A DNA stretch of 64,000 bases from an uncultured Clostridium sp. (lineage in GTDB: Bacteria; Bacillota; Clostridia; Clostridiales; Clostridiaceae), in NCBI GenBank assembly GCA_900540255.1, contig UQFE01000004.1, positions 1-64,000 of the forward strand, given 5' to 3'. Position 1 is the stretch's first letter; each line of letters begins with the position of its first letter. Shown piece by piece: positions 18,981 to 28,397 of the stretch. The notes beneath the pieces are model-generated. The model was not told the DNA's origin. It saw nothing but the letters and a program-made list of their open reading frames with translations, and made no database searches. The position numbers and the translations under genes were made by a program.

Positions 18981-19853
18981 CTAAAGATTATTAACAGCTT
19001 TTCTTATTTCATCTCTCATTCTTATAGCTTCTTTTCTTGCACAAAGTGCAAATTCTTCTGGTTTATTTTCCTTTTTATATGCTAAAAGAATAGCTCTTGA
19101 TGAATTTACAACTCCACCATTTCCATTTCTTAAATATAAAGCTACATCTTCTGCTTTTCCTCCTTGTGCTCCATAACCAGGTATTAAGAAAAACATATTT
19201 TTATATCTTTCTCTAATTTCCTTACCCTCTTCAACATGAGTACATCCAATAACTCCACCAATAGCTGAATATCCACATTCACCTTTTATAGATTCACCCA
19301 TCTTAGTAAGTTTATCACCTACAACCTTATAAACTTTGCTATTATCTTTTGTATCAATATTTTCTATATCTTCAGCTCCTGGATTTGAAGTTCTAACTAA
19401 CACAAAAACACCCTTATTCCCATTTTCTATATATGGCATATATGGTTCTATACTATCCATCCCCATATATGGACTTAATGTAATAAAGTCTGCTTCAAAA
19501 TCTCCACTAAAATGACCTTTAGCATATTGAGTTGCAGTTGCCATTATATCGCCTCTTTTTATATCTGCAATTATAATTGCATCCTTTATTCTTAAATATT
19601 CTAATGTTTTCTTATATGCCATAAGCCCAGCTAATCCTAAAGCTTCATAATATGCTATTTGAACCTTAAAGCAAGCTACAACATCTAAAGTTTCATCTAT
19701 AATTGATTTATTATATTCAAAGATTGCTTCTTCTATTGATTTTCCATCTAAAATATGTGAAGGTATATATTCAACAGCTGTATCTAACCCTAAGCACACA
19801 ACACCTCTTTCCTCAACTCTTTTATATAACTTATCCATTATAAAACTTTTCAT
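18981..19853 (-). CDS. pyrF: Orotidine-5'-phosphate decarboxylase (type 2)
   Basis: A 290-aa OMP decarboxylase of the longer type 2 group. It has VVCLGLDTAVEYIP at the N-terminus, the catalytic segment IIADIKRGDIMATATQYA (the D-x-K-x2-D motif) and PGYGAQGGKAEDV near the phosphate site. It makes UMP from OMP. The start follows GAAGGGTGA. No pyrE gene (orotate phosphoribosyltransferase) is in this operon, so the preceding step must be encoded elsewhere. Confidence 0.94.
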   Translation of the reverse strand: MKSFIMDKLYKRVEERGVVCLGLDTAVEYIPSHILDGKSIEEAIFEYNKSIIDETLDVVACFKVQIAYYEALGLAGLMAYKKTLEYLRIKDAIIIADIKRGDIMATATQYAKGHFSGDFEADFITLSPYMGMDSIEPYMPYIENGNKGVFVLVRTSNPGAEDIENIDTKDNSKVYKVVGDKLTKMGESIKGECGYSAIGGVIGCTHVEEGKEIRERYKNMFFLIPGYGAQGGKAEDVALYLRNGNGGVVNSSRAILLAYKKENKPEEFALCARKEAIRMRDEIRKAVNNL

Positions 19854-19891
19854 ATTAACTTCACCCTTCTTCTCTTATGATAATACTAAAC

Positions 19892-21088
19892 TTATTTACT
19901 ATATATTACTTTACCGCCCTTTATAGTCTTTACAATTTCTCCAAAGTATTTTCTTCCTTGGAAAGGAGTATTCTTACCTTTAGATGCAAATGCTTCTTTA
20001 TCAATTGTTATTTCTTTATTTAAATCAACTAATACTAAGTCTCCATCTTTTCCAACTGAAATTATTCCTTTATTCATTTTAAGAATATTTGCTGGATTTT
20101 TAGACATTAACTCGCTTAATTTATTTATAGAAATACCATTATTTTTTACTAATTCTGTATAACAAATACTAAATGCAGTTTCTAATCCTACCATGCCTGG
20201 AGCACCATTTTTTTTATCTTCTTCAGTATGTGGTGCATGATCTGTACCTATACAATCAACAGTTCCATCTTTAATTCCTTTTATTATTGCATTAACATCT
20301 TCTTTTTCTCTTATTGGAGGATTTACTCTATAATTACTTATATCTGATGTTAATCCTATATGATGTGGTGTAACTTCACAAGTTACATTACTTCCTGTCT
20401 TTTTACTTTCTCTTATTGCATTAATTGATTCAACTGTACTTACATGAGCCATGTGTAATCTTGCACCAGTTACTTTAGCTAAGTATAAATCTCTTATAGT
20501 CATTAAATCCTCTGCTATTCTCATATCTATTTTAGAAAATGTTCTATCTTCTGCATGTGACATTATAATCCACTTATTTTCCTTTGCCTTTTCCATTGCC
20601 TTCATCATAATACTAGAATCCATAACTCCAACACCATCATCAGTTATTGCTATAAGCTCATTATCATCATTAAAAGCCCCTAAGTGTTCTATAGATTTAC
20701 CATTAAAATTTTCTGTAATTGATACACATTGATGAACATCAATTAATCCTACTTCCCTTACTTTATTTCTAACGTATTCTACTACTTCCTTTGTTGAACA
20801 AATTGGATTAGTATTTCCCATTAAACATACTCCAGTATAGCCTCCCTTTGCAGCTGCCTTAGATCCACTTTCTATATCTTCCTTATAAGTTAATCCTGGC
20901 TCTCTAAAATGAGCATGTGTATCTATAAAAGAAGGCATTACTGTATATCCTTTTGCATCAAGAATTCCCACTCCATTTTTATCTATATTTTTACCAATTT
21001 GATTTATTATTCCATCTATTATTAATATATCACCTTGAAATTTTCCATTAGCATCTATTACATTAGCATTTTTTATTAATAAATTCAT
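19892..21088 (-). CDS. pyrC: Dihydroorotase
   Basis: A class I dihydroorotase of 398 aa with amidohydrolase metal motifs: [10 protein letters not shown] near residue 60, MSHAED and MAHVST for the metal histidines, and [12 protein letters not shown] for the catalytic aspartate. It closes N-carbamoylaspartate to dihydroorotate. I take the ATG ending at 21088; GTGAGG, at the pyrI stop, serves as its ribosome binding site, so the longer GTG start is unlikely. Confidence 0.94.
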   Translation of the reverse strand: MNLLIKNANVIDANGKFQGDILIIDGIINQIGKNIDKNGVGILDAKGYTVMPSFIDTHAHFREPGLTYKEDIESGSKAAAKGGYTGVCLMGNTNPICSTKEVVEYVRNKVREVGLIDVHQCVSITENFNGKSIEHLGAFNDDNELIAITDDGVGVMDSSIMMKAMEKAKENKWIIMSHAEDRTFSKIDMRIAEDLMTIRDLYLAKVTGARLHMAHVSTVESINAIRESKKTGSNVTCEVTPHHIGLTSDISNYRVNPPIREKEDVNAIIKGIKDGTVDCIGTDHAPHTEEDKKNGAPGMVGLETAFSICYTELVKNNGISINKLSELMSKNPANILKMNKGIISVGKDGDLVLVDLNKEITIDKEAFASKGKNTPFQGRKYFGEIVKTIKGGKVIYSK

Positions 21089-21092
21089 ATTT

Positions 21093-21524
21093 TTATACCT
21101 CACTTGGATTTATGATTTGTTCACAATATTCACATTTATAACTTCCCTTTTCTTTATCAAATAATTTAAAGCTATGGGGTATGTATTTTTCCACTGAAGT
21201 AATACAATTAGGATTTTGGCATATTAATATATTTTTTATTTCTTCTGGTAATTCTGGCTTTATTTTACTTACAATTATTTCATTTCTTACTTCATTTATA
21301 GTTATTCCTGGTGAAAGTAACCCAAGAACTGTATAATTTATTGTTTCTAAATTTTCAATTTTTATAATATCTTTTTTTCCAATCTTTTTGCTATCTGCAT
21401 TTATAATTAAAGCAACTTGATGACCTAACTCATCTAAATGTAAATATCTAAATATCTTTACACCCATTCCAGCTTTTATATGATCTAACATAAATCCATT
21501 TTTTATACTAGTTATTTGTAACAT
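21093..21524 (-). CDS. pyrI: Aspartate carbamoyltransferase regulatory chain
   Basis: A 143-aa regulatory subunit. The nucleotide-binding domain opens with [21 protein letters not shown], and the zinc domain has the four cysteines in CQNPNCI and CEYCEQ. It confers allosteric control by ATP and CTP on PyrB. Its start overlaps the pyrB end by 17 bases and uses a GGAGG inside pyrB, so expression of the two chains is coupled. Confidence 0.95.
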   Translation of the reverse strand: MLQITSIKNGFMLDHIKAGMGVKIFRYLHLDELGHQVALIINADSKKIGKKDIIKIENLETINYTVLGLLSPGITINEVRNEIIVSKIKPELPEEIKNILICQNPNCITSVEKYIPHSFKLFDKEKGSYKCEYCEQIINPSEV

Positions 21525-22443
21525 TACACTCCTCCAATAACTTAACTATTAATGCCATTCTTACATACATTCCATATTCAGCTTGTTTAAAATATACAGC
21601 TCTACAATCATTATCTACTTCTGTTGCAATTTCATTTATTCTTGGAAGTGGATGCATTACTATCATATTTGATTTTGCCCTTTTCATTTTTTCATTATCT
21701 AATACATAACAATCCCTTAATCTTAAATATTCTTCTTCATTAAAAAATCTTTCTTTTTGAATTCTTGTCATATATAGTATATCTAATTCTTCAATTACTT
21801 CTTCTATATTCTCTACTTCTTTAAAATATATATTATTTCTTTTTAATACCTCTTCTTTTATATATTCTGGAATTACCAATTCCTTTGGAGATATAAGTAT
21901 AAATTTAACATCTTTATATCTAGACATAGCCATTATTAACGATTGTACTGTACGTCCATTTTTTAGGTCACCACAAATCCCTATTGTATGACCTTCTAAT
22001 TTTCCTTTTTGTGATTTAATAGTTAAAAGATCTGTTAATGTTTGAGTTGGATGTTGATGTCCACCATCCCCTGCATTAATAACTGGAACTGATGAATACA
22101 TGCTTGCAACTTTTGCTGCTCCTTCTTTAGGATGTCTCATTGCAATTATATCTGAATAAATAGAAACCATTCTTATTGTATCTGCTAATGTTTCTCCCTT
22201 TGCACTGGAGGTTGAATTTGGTTCTGAAAAACCTAGTATTTTCCCTCCTAATCTCATCATAGCTGCTTCAAAGCTAAAACGTGTTCTAGTACTAGGTTCA
22301 TAAAAAAGTGTAGCTAAAATTTTGCCGTCACAGATATGTGAAAATTCTTTTGGATTTGAAATAAATTTTTCTGCTAATTCAAAAATTTCATTAAGTTCTT
22401 CTTTTGAAAAATCCATTGGACTTATTAAATGTTTATTTTTCAT
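21508..22443 (-). CDS. pyrB: Aspartate carbamoyltransferase catalytic chain
   Basis: A 311-aa catalytic subunit that makes N-carbamoylaspartate from carbamoyl phosphate and aspartate. The carbamoyl phosphate site is [21 protein letters not shown], and [25 protein letters not shown] and [10 protein letters not shown] are further family motifs. First gene of pyrBICFKD, behind a PyrR-type attenuator. The class containing PyrI subunits forms the dodecameric enzyme known from E. coli. Confidence 0.96.
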   Translation of the reverse strand: MKNKHLISPMDFSKEELNEIFELAEKFISNPKEFSHICDGKILATLFYEPSTRTRFSFEAAMMRLGGKILGFSEPNSTSSAKGETLADTIRMVSIYSDIIAMRHPKEGAAKVASMYSSVPVINAGDGGHQHPTQTLTDLLTIKSQKGKLEGHTIGICGDLKNGRTVQSLIMAMSRYKDVKFILISPKELVIPEYIKEEVLKRNNIYFKEVENIEEVIEELDILYMTRIQKERFFNEEEYLRLRDCYVLDNEKMKRAKSNMIVMHPLPRINEIATEVDNDCRAVYFKQAEYGMYVRMALIVKLLEECNVTNN

Positions 22444-22493
22444 TTTTTATAATCACTCCTTTTTAACATCACAGTGTTAAATTTAAAGAATAC

Positions 22494-22590
22494 AAAAAAA
22501 CCTCCCTTAGACATAAGGAAGGTATAGTAATCTTATACAATATGGGTATTATTACAGCTTCCTTATGAATCTCTCGGATTCTCTTAAAGG
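22494..22590 (-). promoter_or_regulatory. PyrR-type attenuator in the pyr leader
   Basis: The minus-strand leader holds three exclusive structures. First, a small hairpin around 22583-22567 displaying AATCCGAGAGATT, which matches the PyrR-binding loop consensus (UCCNGNGAG). Second, an antiterminator pairing CATAAGGAAG (about 22566-22557) with CTTCCTTATG (about 22521-22511). Third, a terminator with a perfect 10-bp stem ACCTTCCTTA/TAAGGGAGGT at 22522-22500 followed by seven T. UMP-bound PyrR would stabilise the first hairpin and so allow termination. Confidence 0.85.
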
Positions 22591-22602
22591 TTCTTTTTTG
22601 TT

Positions 22603-22631
22603 AGAATATCACTACATTCAAATTTTGTCAA
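22603..22631 (-). promoter_or_regulatory. pyr operon promoter
   Basis: Minus strand: -35 TTGACA (22631-22626), 17-base spacer, -10 TATTCT (22608-22603). It begins only a few bases below the stop of the upstream beta-lactamase-like gene; no terminator separates them. Confidence 0.8.
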
Positions 22632-22637
22632 TGTAAT

Positions 22638-23417
22638 TTAATTCCAATTATTCATTACTTCATCCCACATCATTTTTCCACACTTTGCTAAAGAAACAGT
22701 TCCATAAACACTATTAGGAATTCCTTCTGATAATACAGTAAAAGTAAATTTACCTTTTGGAAGTTCTAAGTATTCTGTATCATTTTCAACACCTCTTTTA
22801 TCACCAGTTTTACTTGATATTTCAATTTTTAAATCATCTGGAATATATAAAGCTAATTTATTTTTAATTTGTTGTCTTCTTAATATATCAATAAGCATTT
22901 GCCCATTATCTTTTGATAAAAAGGTTCCATTTGATAAATGTTTCCATATTCTTGCTAAATCATATGCTGTTGTTATATTTTCAATATTTGAAACTACAGT
23001 TCTCTCATCATTTGTCTTTCTATTTAACTTTGTATTCTTTAATCCCATAGCTACTATATCTTCATTTATTTGTTCCATTCCTACTAAATCAATTATTTTA
23101 TTTGCAGCAGTATTATCACTTTGTATTAGCATTATAACCATAAGTTCAAATACTGTATATTCCCTTTCATTAAATTCATGAATAATTCCTGTTCCATAAA
23201 CCTTATCTTTACTTTGAATTTTAATCTTATCCATAAAATCAAGTTTCTTTTCTTCTACTACTTTTATTAACGAAACAGCTATTGGAAGCTTCATACATCC
23301 AGCAGCCGTCATAGAAACGTTTTCATTGTATCCATACACATAACCGCTTTTCAAATCTTCAAAAAAGAAACTATATTTTCCAATCCTTGATTCTAAATAT
23401 TTCTTTATTTCTTTCAT
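22638..23417 (-). CDS. Class A beta-lactamase-like protein lacking the catalytic serine
   Basis: A 259-aa protein with the class A serine beta-lactamase fold: SDN at 100-102 (IQSDNTAANKIID) and KTG at 203-205 (SSKTGDKRG). At the SxxK position the sequence is AAGCMKLPI (G40-C41-M42-K43), so the nucleophilic serine is a glycine; the codon is GGA at 23298-23300. There is no signal peptide, so it should be cytoplasmic. It is either a non-catalytic protein or uses another residue. A class A resistance function is not supported. Confidence 0.8.
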   Translation of the reverse strand: MKEIKKYLESRIGKYSFFFEDLKSGYVYGYNENVSMTAAGCMKLPIAVSLIKVVEEKKLDFMDKIKIQSKDKVYGTGIIHEFNEREYTVFELMVIMLIQSDNTAANKIIDLVGMEQINEDIVAMGLKNTKLNRKTNDERTVVSNIENITTAYDLARIWKHLSNGTFLSKDNGQMLIDILRRQQIKNKLALYIPDDLKIEISSKTGDKRGVENDTEYLELPKGKFTFTVLSEGIPNSVYGTVSLAKCGKMMWDEVMNNWN

Positions 23418-23576
23418 AATACCCTCCTAAATTTACTGATTCAATAAATTTCCTTTACTTTAATATAAGTATATCATATTGTCAGAATATTTTGAAGTAT
23501 TTACTGTAAATTTTTTGATATCTTCTAAATTTGCATTTACTACTTTATAGTTTATTCACCAAATTTATATAATATA

Positions 23577-23639
23577 AAATAGTGACAGCTCAAAAGATTA
23601 TCTTATTAATAAAATTACCCTTTGTATCTGTCACTATTT
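23577..23639 (-). terminator. Terminator after pfkA
   Basis: A 12-bp perfect stem AAATAGTGACAG/CTGTCACTATTT (23639-23628 with 23588-23577) with a 39-base loop, followed by TATATT. It lies 21 bases below the pfkA stop codon. Confidence 0.65.
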
Positions 23640-23659
23640 ATATGCTTTATATCCAATTA

Positions 23660-24760
23660 TTATTCTGCAAAAGTAATTCCTATCTTTTTAGCAACTTGTA
23701 CTAATTCACCTTCTGGATTTACTTTCTTAGTATTTTGTCCTATTACATTTTCTAAAGTATCATTAGTTATAGTATCACCTTTTAAACAAACCATTTGTCC
23801 AAATTTTCCTTCAATAATCAATTCCATTGCTGCAACTCCATATCTTGTTGAAAGAATTCTATCATAAGTACAAGTATTTCCCCCTCTTTGTACATGTCCT
23901 AAAACAGTACATCTAACTTCATGATCTTTAATTAACTTTTCTAAATCATCAGCTAGTTTATTTCCAATTCCACCAAGCCTTATTGGATCTGGACTATCTG
24001 AAACTATTTTAGATACTACTACATCTCCATCTTTAGGTTTTGCTCCTTCTGCAACCACAATTATAGTAAAGTTTCTTCCTTCTGCTTCTCTTTGCCTTAC
24101 TTTTTCTTCAATTTTTTTAATATCATAAGGTATTTCTGGTAAAAGAATTACATCTGCAGAACCTGCTATACCTGATTCTAATGCTATCCATCCAGCATTT
24201 CTTCCCATAACTTCACAAATCATAATTCTATGATGTGACTCTGCTGTTGTATGAAGTCTATCTAATGCCTCTGTTGCTACATCAATTGCTGTATTAAATC
24301 CAAATGTAACATCTGTTGATGATAAATCGTTATCAATAGTTTTAGGAACTCCAATTACATTAACTCCCTTTCTAGCAAAATCTCTAGCTGAAGTTAATGT
24401 TCCATCTCCACCAATTACTACTAAAACATCAACACCTTCTCTTTTTAAATTTTCATTTGCAACATCAGATACATCTTTCTTTACCATCACACCATTTTCT
24501 TCTACAAGGTAATCAAATAAATTATCTTTGTTAGAGCTATAAAGAATTGTACCTCCTCTATGCAATATTCCTGCTACTGAATCTAAATTTAAAGAAACAA
24601 AATCATTATTATATAATCCTCTATATCCAAACTTATAACCAATTACTTCAATACCATAATTTAATATTGCAGTCTTTGTTACGGCTCTTATTACAGCATT
24701 TAGGCCTGGACAATCTCCACCACCTGTTAATAAAGCTATCTTTTTAATTTTTTGTCCCAT
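23660..24760 (-). CDS. pfkA: 6-phosphofructokinase
   Basis: A 366-aa glycolytic enzyme phosphorylating fructose 6-phosphate. The nucleotide site is LTGGGDCPGLNAV, GGDGT (117-121) and PKTIDNDL (139-146). Gly at the second position of GGDG(S/T) predicts ATP rather than pyrophosphate as phosphate donor. The lysine in PKTIDND is the residue found in PPi enzymes and in the group III ATP enzymes, not in E. coli PfkA. It is about 45 residues longer than the 320-aa PfkA type. RBS GGGAGG. Pyruvate kinase does not follow it here. Confidence 0.92.
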   Translation of the reverse strand: MGQKIKKIALLTGGGDCPGLNAVIRAVTKTAILNYGIEVIGYKFGYRGLYNNDFVSLNLDSVAGILHRGGTILYSSNKDNLFDYLVEENGVMVKKDVSDVANENLKREGVDVLVVIGGDGTLTSARDFARKGVNVIGVPKTIDNDLSSTDVTFGFNTAIDVATEALDRLHTTAESHHRIMICEVMGRNAGWIALESGIAGSADVILLPEIPYDIKKIEEKVRQREAEGRNFTIIVVAEGAKPKDGDVVVSKIVSDSPDPIRLGGIGNKLADDLEKLIKDHEVRCTVLGHVQRGGNTCTYDRILSTRYGVAAMELIIEGKFGQMVCLKGDTITNDTLENVIGQNTKKVNPEGELVQVAKKIGITFAE

Positions 24761-24918
24761 TTTTAATTCCTCCCACTCAAATTACTCAAACTATTACCTT
24801 CTAAGTACTATTTTCTTAAATTCAATTTTATTATATTTTTTCATAAAATTCAGAACATTTCTTTATAGAATATATTACCATATTTTATAAAAATTAGAAA
24901 TAATTTTTGAGTATTTAT

Positions 24919-24955
24919 TAAAAAAAATGAGAGATAAATTTTATTATCTCTCATT
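24919..24955 (-). terminator. Terminator after the TPR protein gene
   Basis: A perfect 12-bp stem AATGAGAGATAA/TTATCTCTCATT (24955-24944 with 24937-24926) followed by a seven-T run, five bases after the stop codon. Confidence 0.88.
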
Positions 24956-24959
24956 TGTA

Positions 24960-26603
24960 TTAAAATGCTAATTCTAATCCATTAACATCAATAGTCATAT
25001 TTTCATTATTAATATATTTATTATATATTTCTTTTATGATGTTATAATTTTTTGTAATTAATTCTTTTGATTCATTATCTAATAAATTACTCATTTCATT
25101 ATATGCTGATTCAAGGTTTGAATATGCTCTCCATATATCTTTATCTACCATAGCATAATAACATGCAGCATTATTTAAAGCTAAAACATCATTTGCATTA
25201 ATATTATAAGCTTCTTTTATATTTTCAATTGCATTACCATATTTTCCTTCATTATAGTAAATTGTTCCTAATGCCCTATAATATTTACTATTCTTACTTA
25301 TAGATAAAGCTTTTTTTAAATCTAAAATTGCTTCTTTGCTATTTCCTTGTTCAAATTTTAATAATGCTAAGTCATAATATATTTCTGGATTATTATTGCT
25401 TAAATTTAGTGCAAGTTCATAATATCTCTTAGCTAATTCTAAATTATTATTTAAATTTTCTTGTAATTTTGCTACATTCATAATTAAATTGTAATTATAT
25501 GGCTCATTATATATAGCTGTTCTTATATAACCTTCACCCTTATCACTACTTTTTGTTTTATATAATATATTAGCCATTAAAATATATGAATTTTCATATT
25601 TACTATTTCTCACTATTGCTTCAGTACATAATTCTTTTGCTTTATCATATTGTTCATTATTAAAGTTTTTCCAAGCTTCAACATATGATTCTACATATGA
25701 ATCCTTATTTAGCTCACTAGTGTTAATGCAAGTATTTATTTCATTTATTACCTTACTATTAAAATCATTAATATTTTTATCAAAAGATTTAATTTCCTCA
25801 AGCCAAGCCTTATATGCTTCAACTTTTGGATTTTCTTCTGATAATTCAGTTACCTTTTTTAATAATGAATTTTTATCAAATTCACATACTTCCATTATTA
25901 CATCATATATCTTTATTTCATTTTTATTTAACTCATATGCTAATCTTAAATTATGTAATCCACCTTCATAATCCTTTAACATAAGTTGCATTTTACCTAA
26001 AACAGCTAAGTCATATGCATCTTCTAAATCAATTGGATATGTTTTAACTATTTCTTTAGCTAAATCTTTTTGGTCAGTTGCTAAATATACTGCAAACATT
26101 GTTTTTAATAACGGTTTATATGTATTATATGTATTTAAATAATATTCTCCTAGCCTTTCAGCTTGTTCAAGATTATTATTCATATAAAAAGTAAATATAA
26201 CTTTATTAATTAATTCTTTATCTTGATCTAAGTATTTTTCTCCATCTTCAAGCATTATCTTATCTCTTTTTATTATAGCTTCTTTTAATAAATTATTTGA
26301 CTTTGTTAAGTTACCTTGAATAGAGTAAATTTCTGCTGTTTTAACAGTCCAAATAGGCCAAGTTTCCTTCTTTTGCATTTCCATATATTCATTTATAGCT
26401 TCATCATATTTACCATCATAGTAATATTTCTCTGCTTTATTTTCTGTTATTGTAGTTGTCTTTGCTCCCATTATACTTTGAGTACCAACTAAGACCACGA
26501 AAGCAAATAATATAGAAAGACTTAATGTAGTTATTGTTTCAAAATATTTGCCTTTTTTTATTTTTTTATTTTTACCTAAGGAGTCATTTGTATTCTTTTT
26601 CAT
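24960..26603 (-). CDS. Membrane-anchored tetratricopeptide-repeat protein
   Basis: A 547-aa protein. A basic N-terminus and one membrane helix (about residues 22-46) are followed by TPR-type helical repeats, clearest at AEKYYYDGKYDEAINEYMEM, AKRYYELALNLSNNNPEIYY, ALLKFEQGNSKEAILDLKKAL and YRALGTIYYNEGKYGNAIEN. No enzyme domain is visible. TPRs mediate protein-protein contacts, so this is probably an envelope-side scaffold; the partner is unknown. Monocistronic. Confidence 0.75.
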   Translation of the reverse strand: MKKNTNDSLGKNKKIKKGKYFETITTLSLSILFAFVVLVGTQSIMGAKTTTITENKAEKYYYDGKYDEAINEYMEMQKKETWPIWTVKTAEIYSIQGNLTKSNNLLKEAIIKRDKIMLEDGEKYLDQDKELINKVIFTFYMNNNLEQAERLGEYYLNTYNTYKPLLKTMFAVYLATDQKDLAKEIVKTYPIDLEDAYDLAVLGKMQLMLKDYEGGLHNLRLAYELNKNEIKIYDVIMEVCEFDKNSLLKKVTELSEENPKVEAYKAWLEEIKSFDKNINDFNSKVINEINTCINTSELNKDSYVESYVEAWKNFNNEQYDKAKELCTEAIVRNSKYENSYILMANILYKTKSSDKGEGYIRTAIYNEPYNYNLIMNVAKLQENLNNNLELAKRYYELALNLSNNNPEIYYDLALLKFEQGNSKEAILDLKKALSISKNSKYYRALGTIYYNEGKYGNAIENIKEAYNINANDVLALNNAACYYAMVDKDIWRAYSNLESAYNEMSNLLDNESKELITKNYNIIKEIYNKYINNENMTIDVNGLELAF

Positions 26604-26711
26604 AATCCCTCCATTTGTTTATTCTTTATTTATAATATATAATTTTAACAAAAAAAGTACTCTTTTTCAAATAATAATTTATTTTTCTACATTATATTCA
26701 AATTTATGTAA

Positions 26712-26773
26712 TTAAAAATGGCAAACTTTGATTTATTTTTATTATTTTACTCAAAATCACTTAATTTGCCATT
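26712..26773 (-). terminator. Terminator after the ABC importer operon
   Basis: Outer arms AATGGCAAA and TTTGCCATT (26773-26765 with 26725-26717), with a short inner TGATTT/AAATCA stem, followed by TTTAATT. Eleven bases below the permease stop codon. Confidence 0.65.
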
Positions 26774-26783
26774 ATTGTAAATC

Positions 26784-27575
26784 TCACTTTTTTTTATTTA
26801 CAAGCTTATTTTCTAAAATTGCAACTACTTCATACATTATAAATGCAATTACTGATAAAATAACAATACTCATCATAACCATATCTAATTGAGCAATTTG
26901 ACCTCCATATATTATTAAAAAGCCTAATCCTTCTCTTGCCACCAAGAATTCACCCATTATTACTCCTACCCATGAAAGTCCTACATTTATTTTCAAAGCA
27001 GATATAATTACTGGTATTGATGCTGGAAAAACTAAATATCTTAACTTTTGCCATTTATTTGCTTGAAATGTTGTCATCAATAGCATTTTACCTTCATCAA
27101 CTTCATTAAAACCAGTTAAAACACTTATTATAGTTGTAACAATCGATATTAATAATGCAATTGTAATAATTGCTGGAGTTCCATTCCCAACCCAAAATAT
27201 AATAATTGGAGCAAGTGCAACCTTTGGCAAAGCATTTAACACTACTAAATAAGGATCTAATACTTTAGATGCTGTCTTAGATGCCCATAATATTATTGCA
27301 ATAATTACCCCTAAAATAGTTCCTAACATAAATCCAATTATAGTTTCATAACAAGTTACCCATATATGCCTAAATAATGTACCTCCATTAACAAAACTAA
27401 TTAATGATTTTACTATTCTGCTTGGACTTGATGTTAAAAATGGGTCAATCAATTTTAATTTAGCTGCAACTTCCCAAAGTGCAATAAATATAACCAATAT
27501 TGCAATTCTTATTATTCCTATTTTCCACTTATTTCTTTTTACCTTTTTTAAATATACTTCATGTTCTTTTTCCAT
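26784..27575 (-). CDS. ABC transporter permease (SsuC/ThiX type)
   Basis: A 264-aa inner-membrane permease with about six hydrophobic helices and the coupling-helix segment ISIVTTIISVLTGFNEVDEGKM. Similar to permeases for sulfonates, nitrate, thiamine precursors and related compounds. The ATG ending at 27575 is just after the stop of the ATPase gene. A longer in-frame start at 27668 would overlap that gene by 92 bases and lacks support. Confidence 0.87.
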   Translation of the reverse strand: MEKEHEVYLKKVKRNKWKIGIIRIAILVIFIALWEVAAKLKLIDPFLTSSPSRIVKSLISFVNGGTLFRHIWVTCYETIIGFMLGTILGVIIAIILWASKTASKVLDPYLVVLNALPKVALAPIIIFWVGNGTPAIITIALLISIVTTIISVLTGFNEVDEGKMLLMTTFQANKWQKLRYLVFPASIPVIISALKINVGLSWVGVIMGEFLVAREGLGFLIIYGGQIAQLDMVMMSIVILSVIAFIMYEVVAILENKLVNKKK

Positions 27576-27576
27576 A

Positions 27577-28353
27577 TTAATTATCCAACTCCCCCCATAG
27601 TTTTCTAAAATACTCATTATATTCTGATTCTTTTCTTTTATCGAAAGGAGTTGCATCTTTATTTTCAAATTTTATATTTACATCTTCTTTAATTGTTGCT
27701 GGTCTATTACTTAAAATTATAACTCTATTAGACATTACTATTGCTTCACCTAAATCATGAGTTACCATTATTGCTGTTTTCTTTTCTCTTTTAATTATTT
27801 CATACACATCATCTGTCATCTTTAATCTGCTTTGATAATCTAAAGCAGAAAATGGCTCATCAAGCAATAATATTTCTGGTCTTAATACCAATGTTCTTAT
27901 TAAAGCTACCCTTTGCCTCATTCCTCCTGACAACTGCTCAGGTTTATGCTCTTCAAATTTATTTAACCCATAACACTTTAATAAGCTTTCTGCATATTTT
28001 ATGTTTTCTTTTGTATATATCTTTTTAATCTTAAGTCCTAACAATACATTTTCTCTAACTGATAACCAAGGAAATAAATAATCCTTTTGAAACATATATC
28101 CCATTTTATCTAAATTATTTTTTATTGATGAATCTGAAAATTTTACTTCTCCACTAGATGGAATTAGTATTCCACTTATTATATTAAGCAAGGTTGACTT
28201 TCCACATCCTGAAGGACCTATAATACTTATAAAATCTTCCTTTTCAACCTTAAAACTTATATTTTTTATGGCTTCTGTAGTACCATCTATAGTATGATAG
28301 TTCATATTTACATCTTTTACTTCTAAGAGACTCACTTTACCACCACCAATCAT
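27577..28353 (-). CDS. ABC transporter ATP-binding protein (SsuB/ThiZ type)
   Basis: An ATPase of up to 258 aa with Walker A GPSGCGKST, Q-loop MFQKDYLFPW, signature LSGGMRQR, Walker B ILLLDEPFSALD and the switch histidine in VTHDLGEA. It energises the neighbouring permease. The ATG ending at 28353 has no ribosome binding site; a GTG ending at 28335, preceded by GGTGGT, is a credible alternative that would remove six residues. Confidence 0.9.
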   Translation of the reverse strand: MIGGGKVSLLEVKDVNMNYHTIDGTTEAIKNISFKVEKEDFISIIGPSGCGKSTLLNIISGILIPSSGEVKFSDSSIKNNLDKMGYMFQKDYLFPWLSVRENVLLGLKIKKIYTKENIKYAESLLKCYGLNKFEEHKPEQLSGGMRQRVALIRTLVLRPEILLLDEPFSALDYQSRLKMTDDVYEIIKREKKTAIMVTHDLGEAIVMSNRVIILSNRPATIKEDVNIKFENKDATPFDKRKESEYNEYFRKLWGELDN

Positions 28354-28397
28354 TTTATATCTATTTAGTTACTTATTTTTAAAATTTTTATTATTTT

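Noticed and set aside
22638-23417. Beta-lactam resistance determinant
   Set aside because: The catalytic serine is replaced by glycine and there is no export signal, so resistance is not supported.
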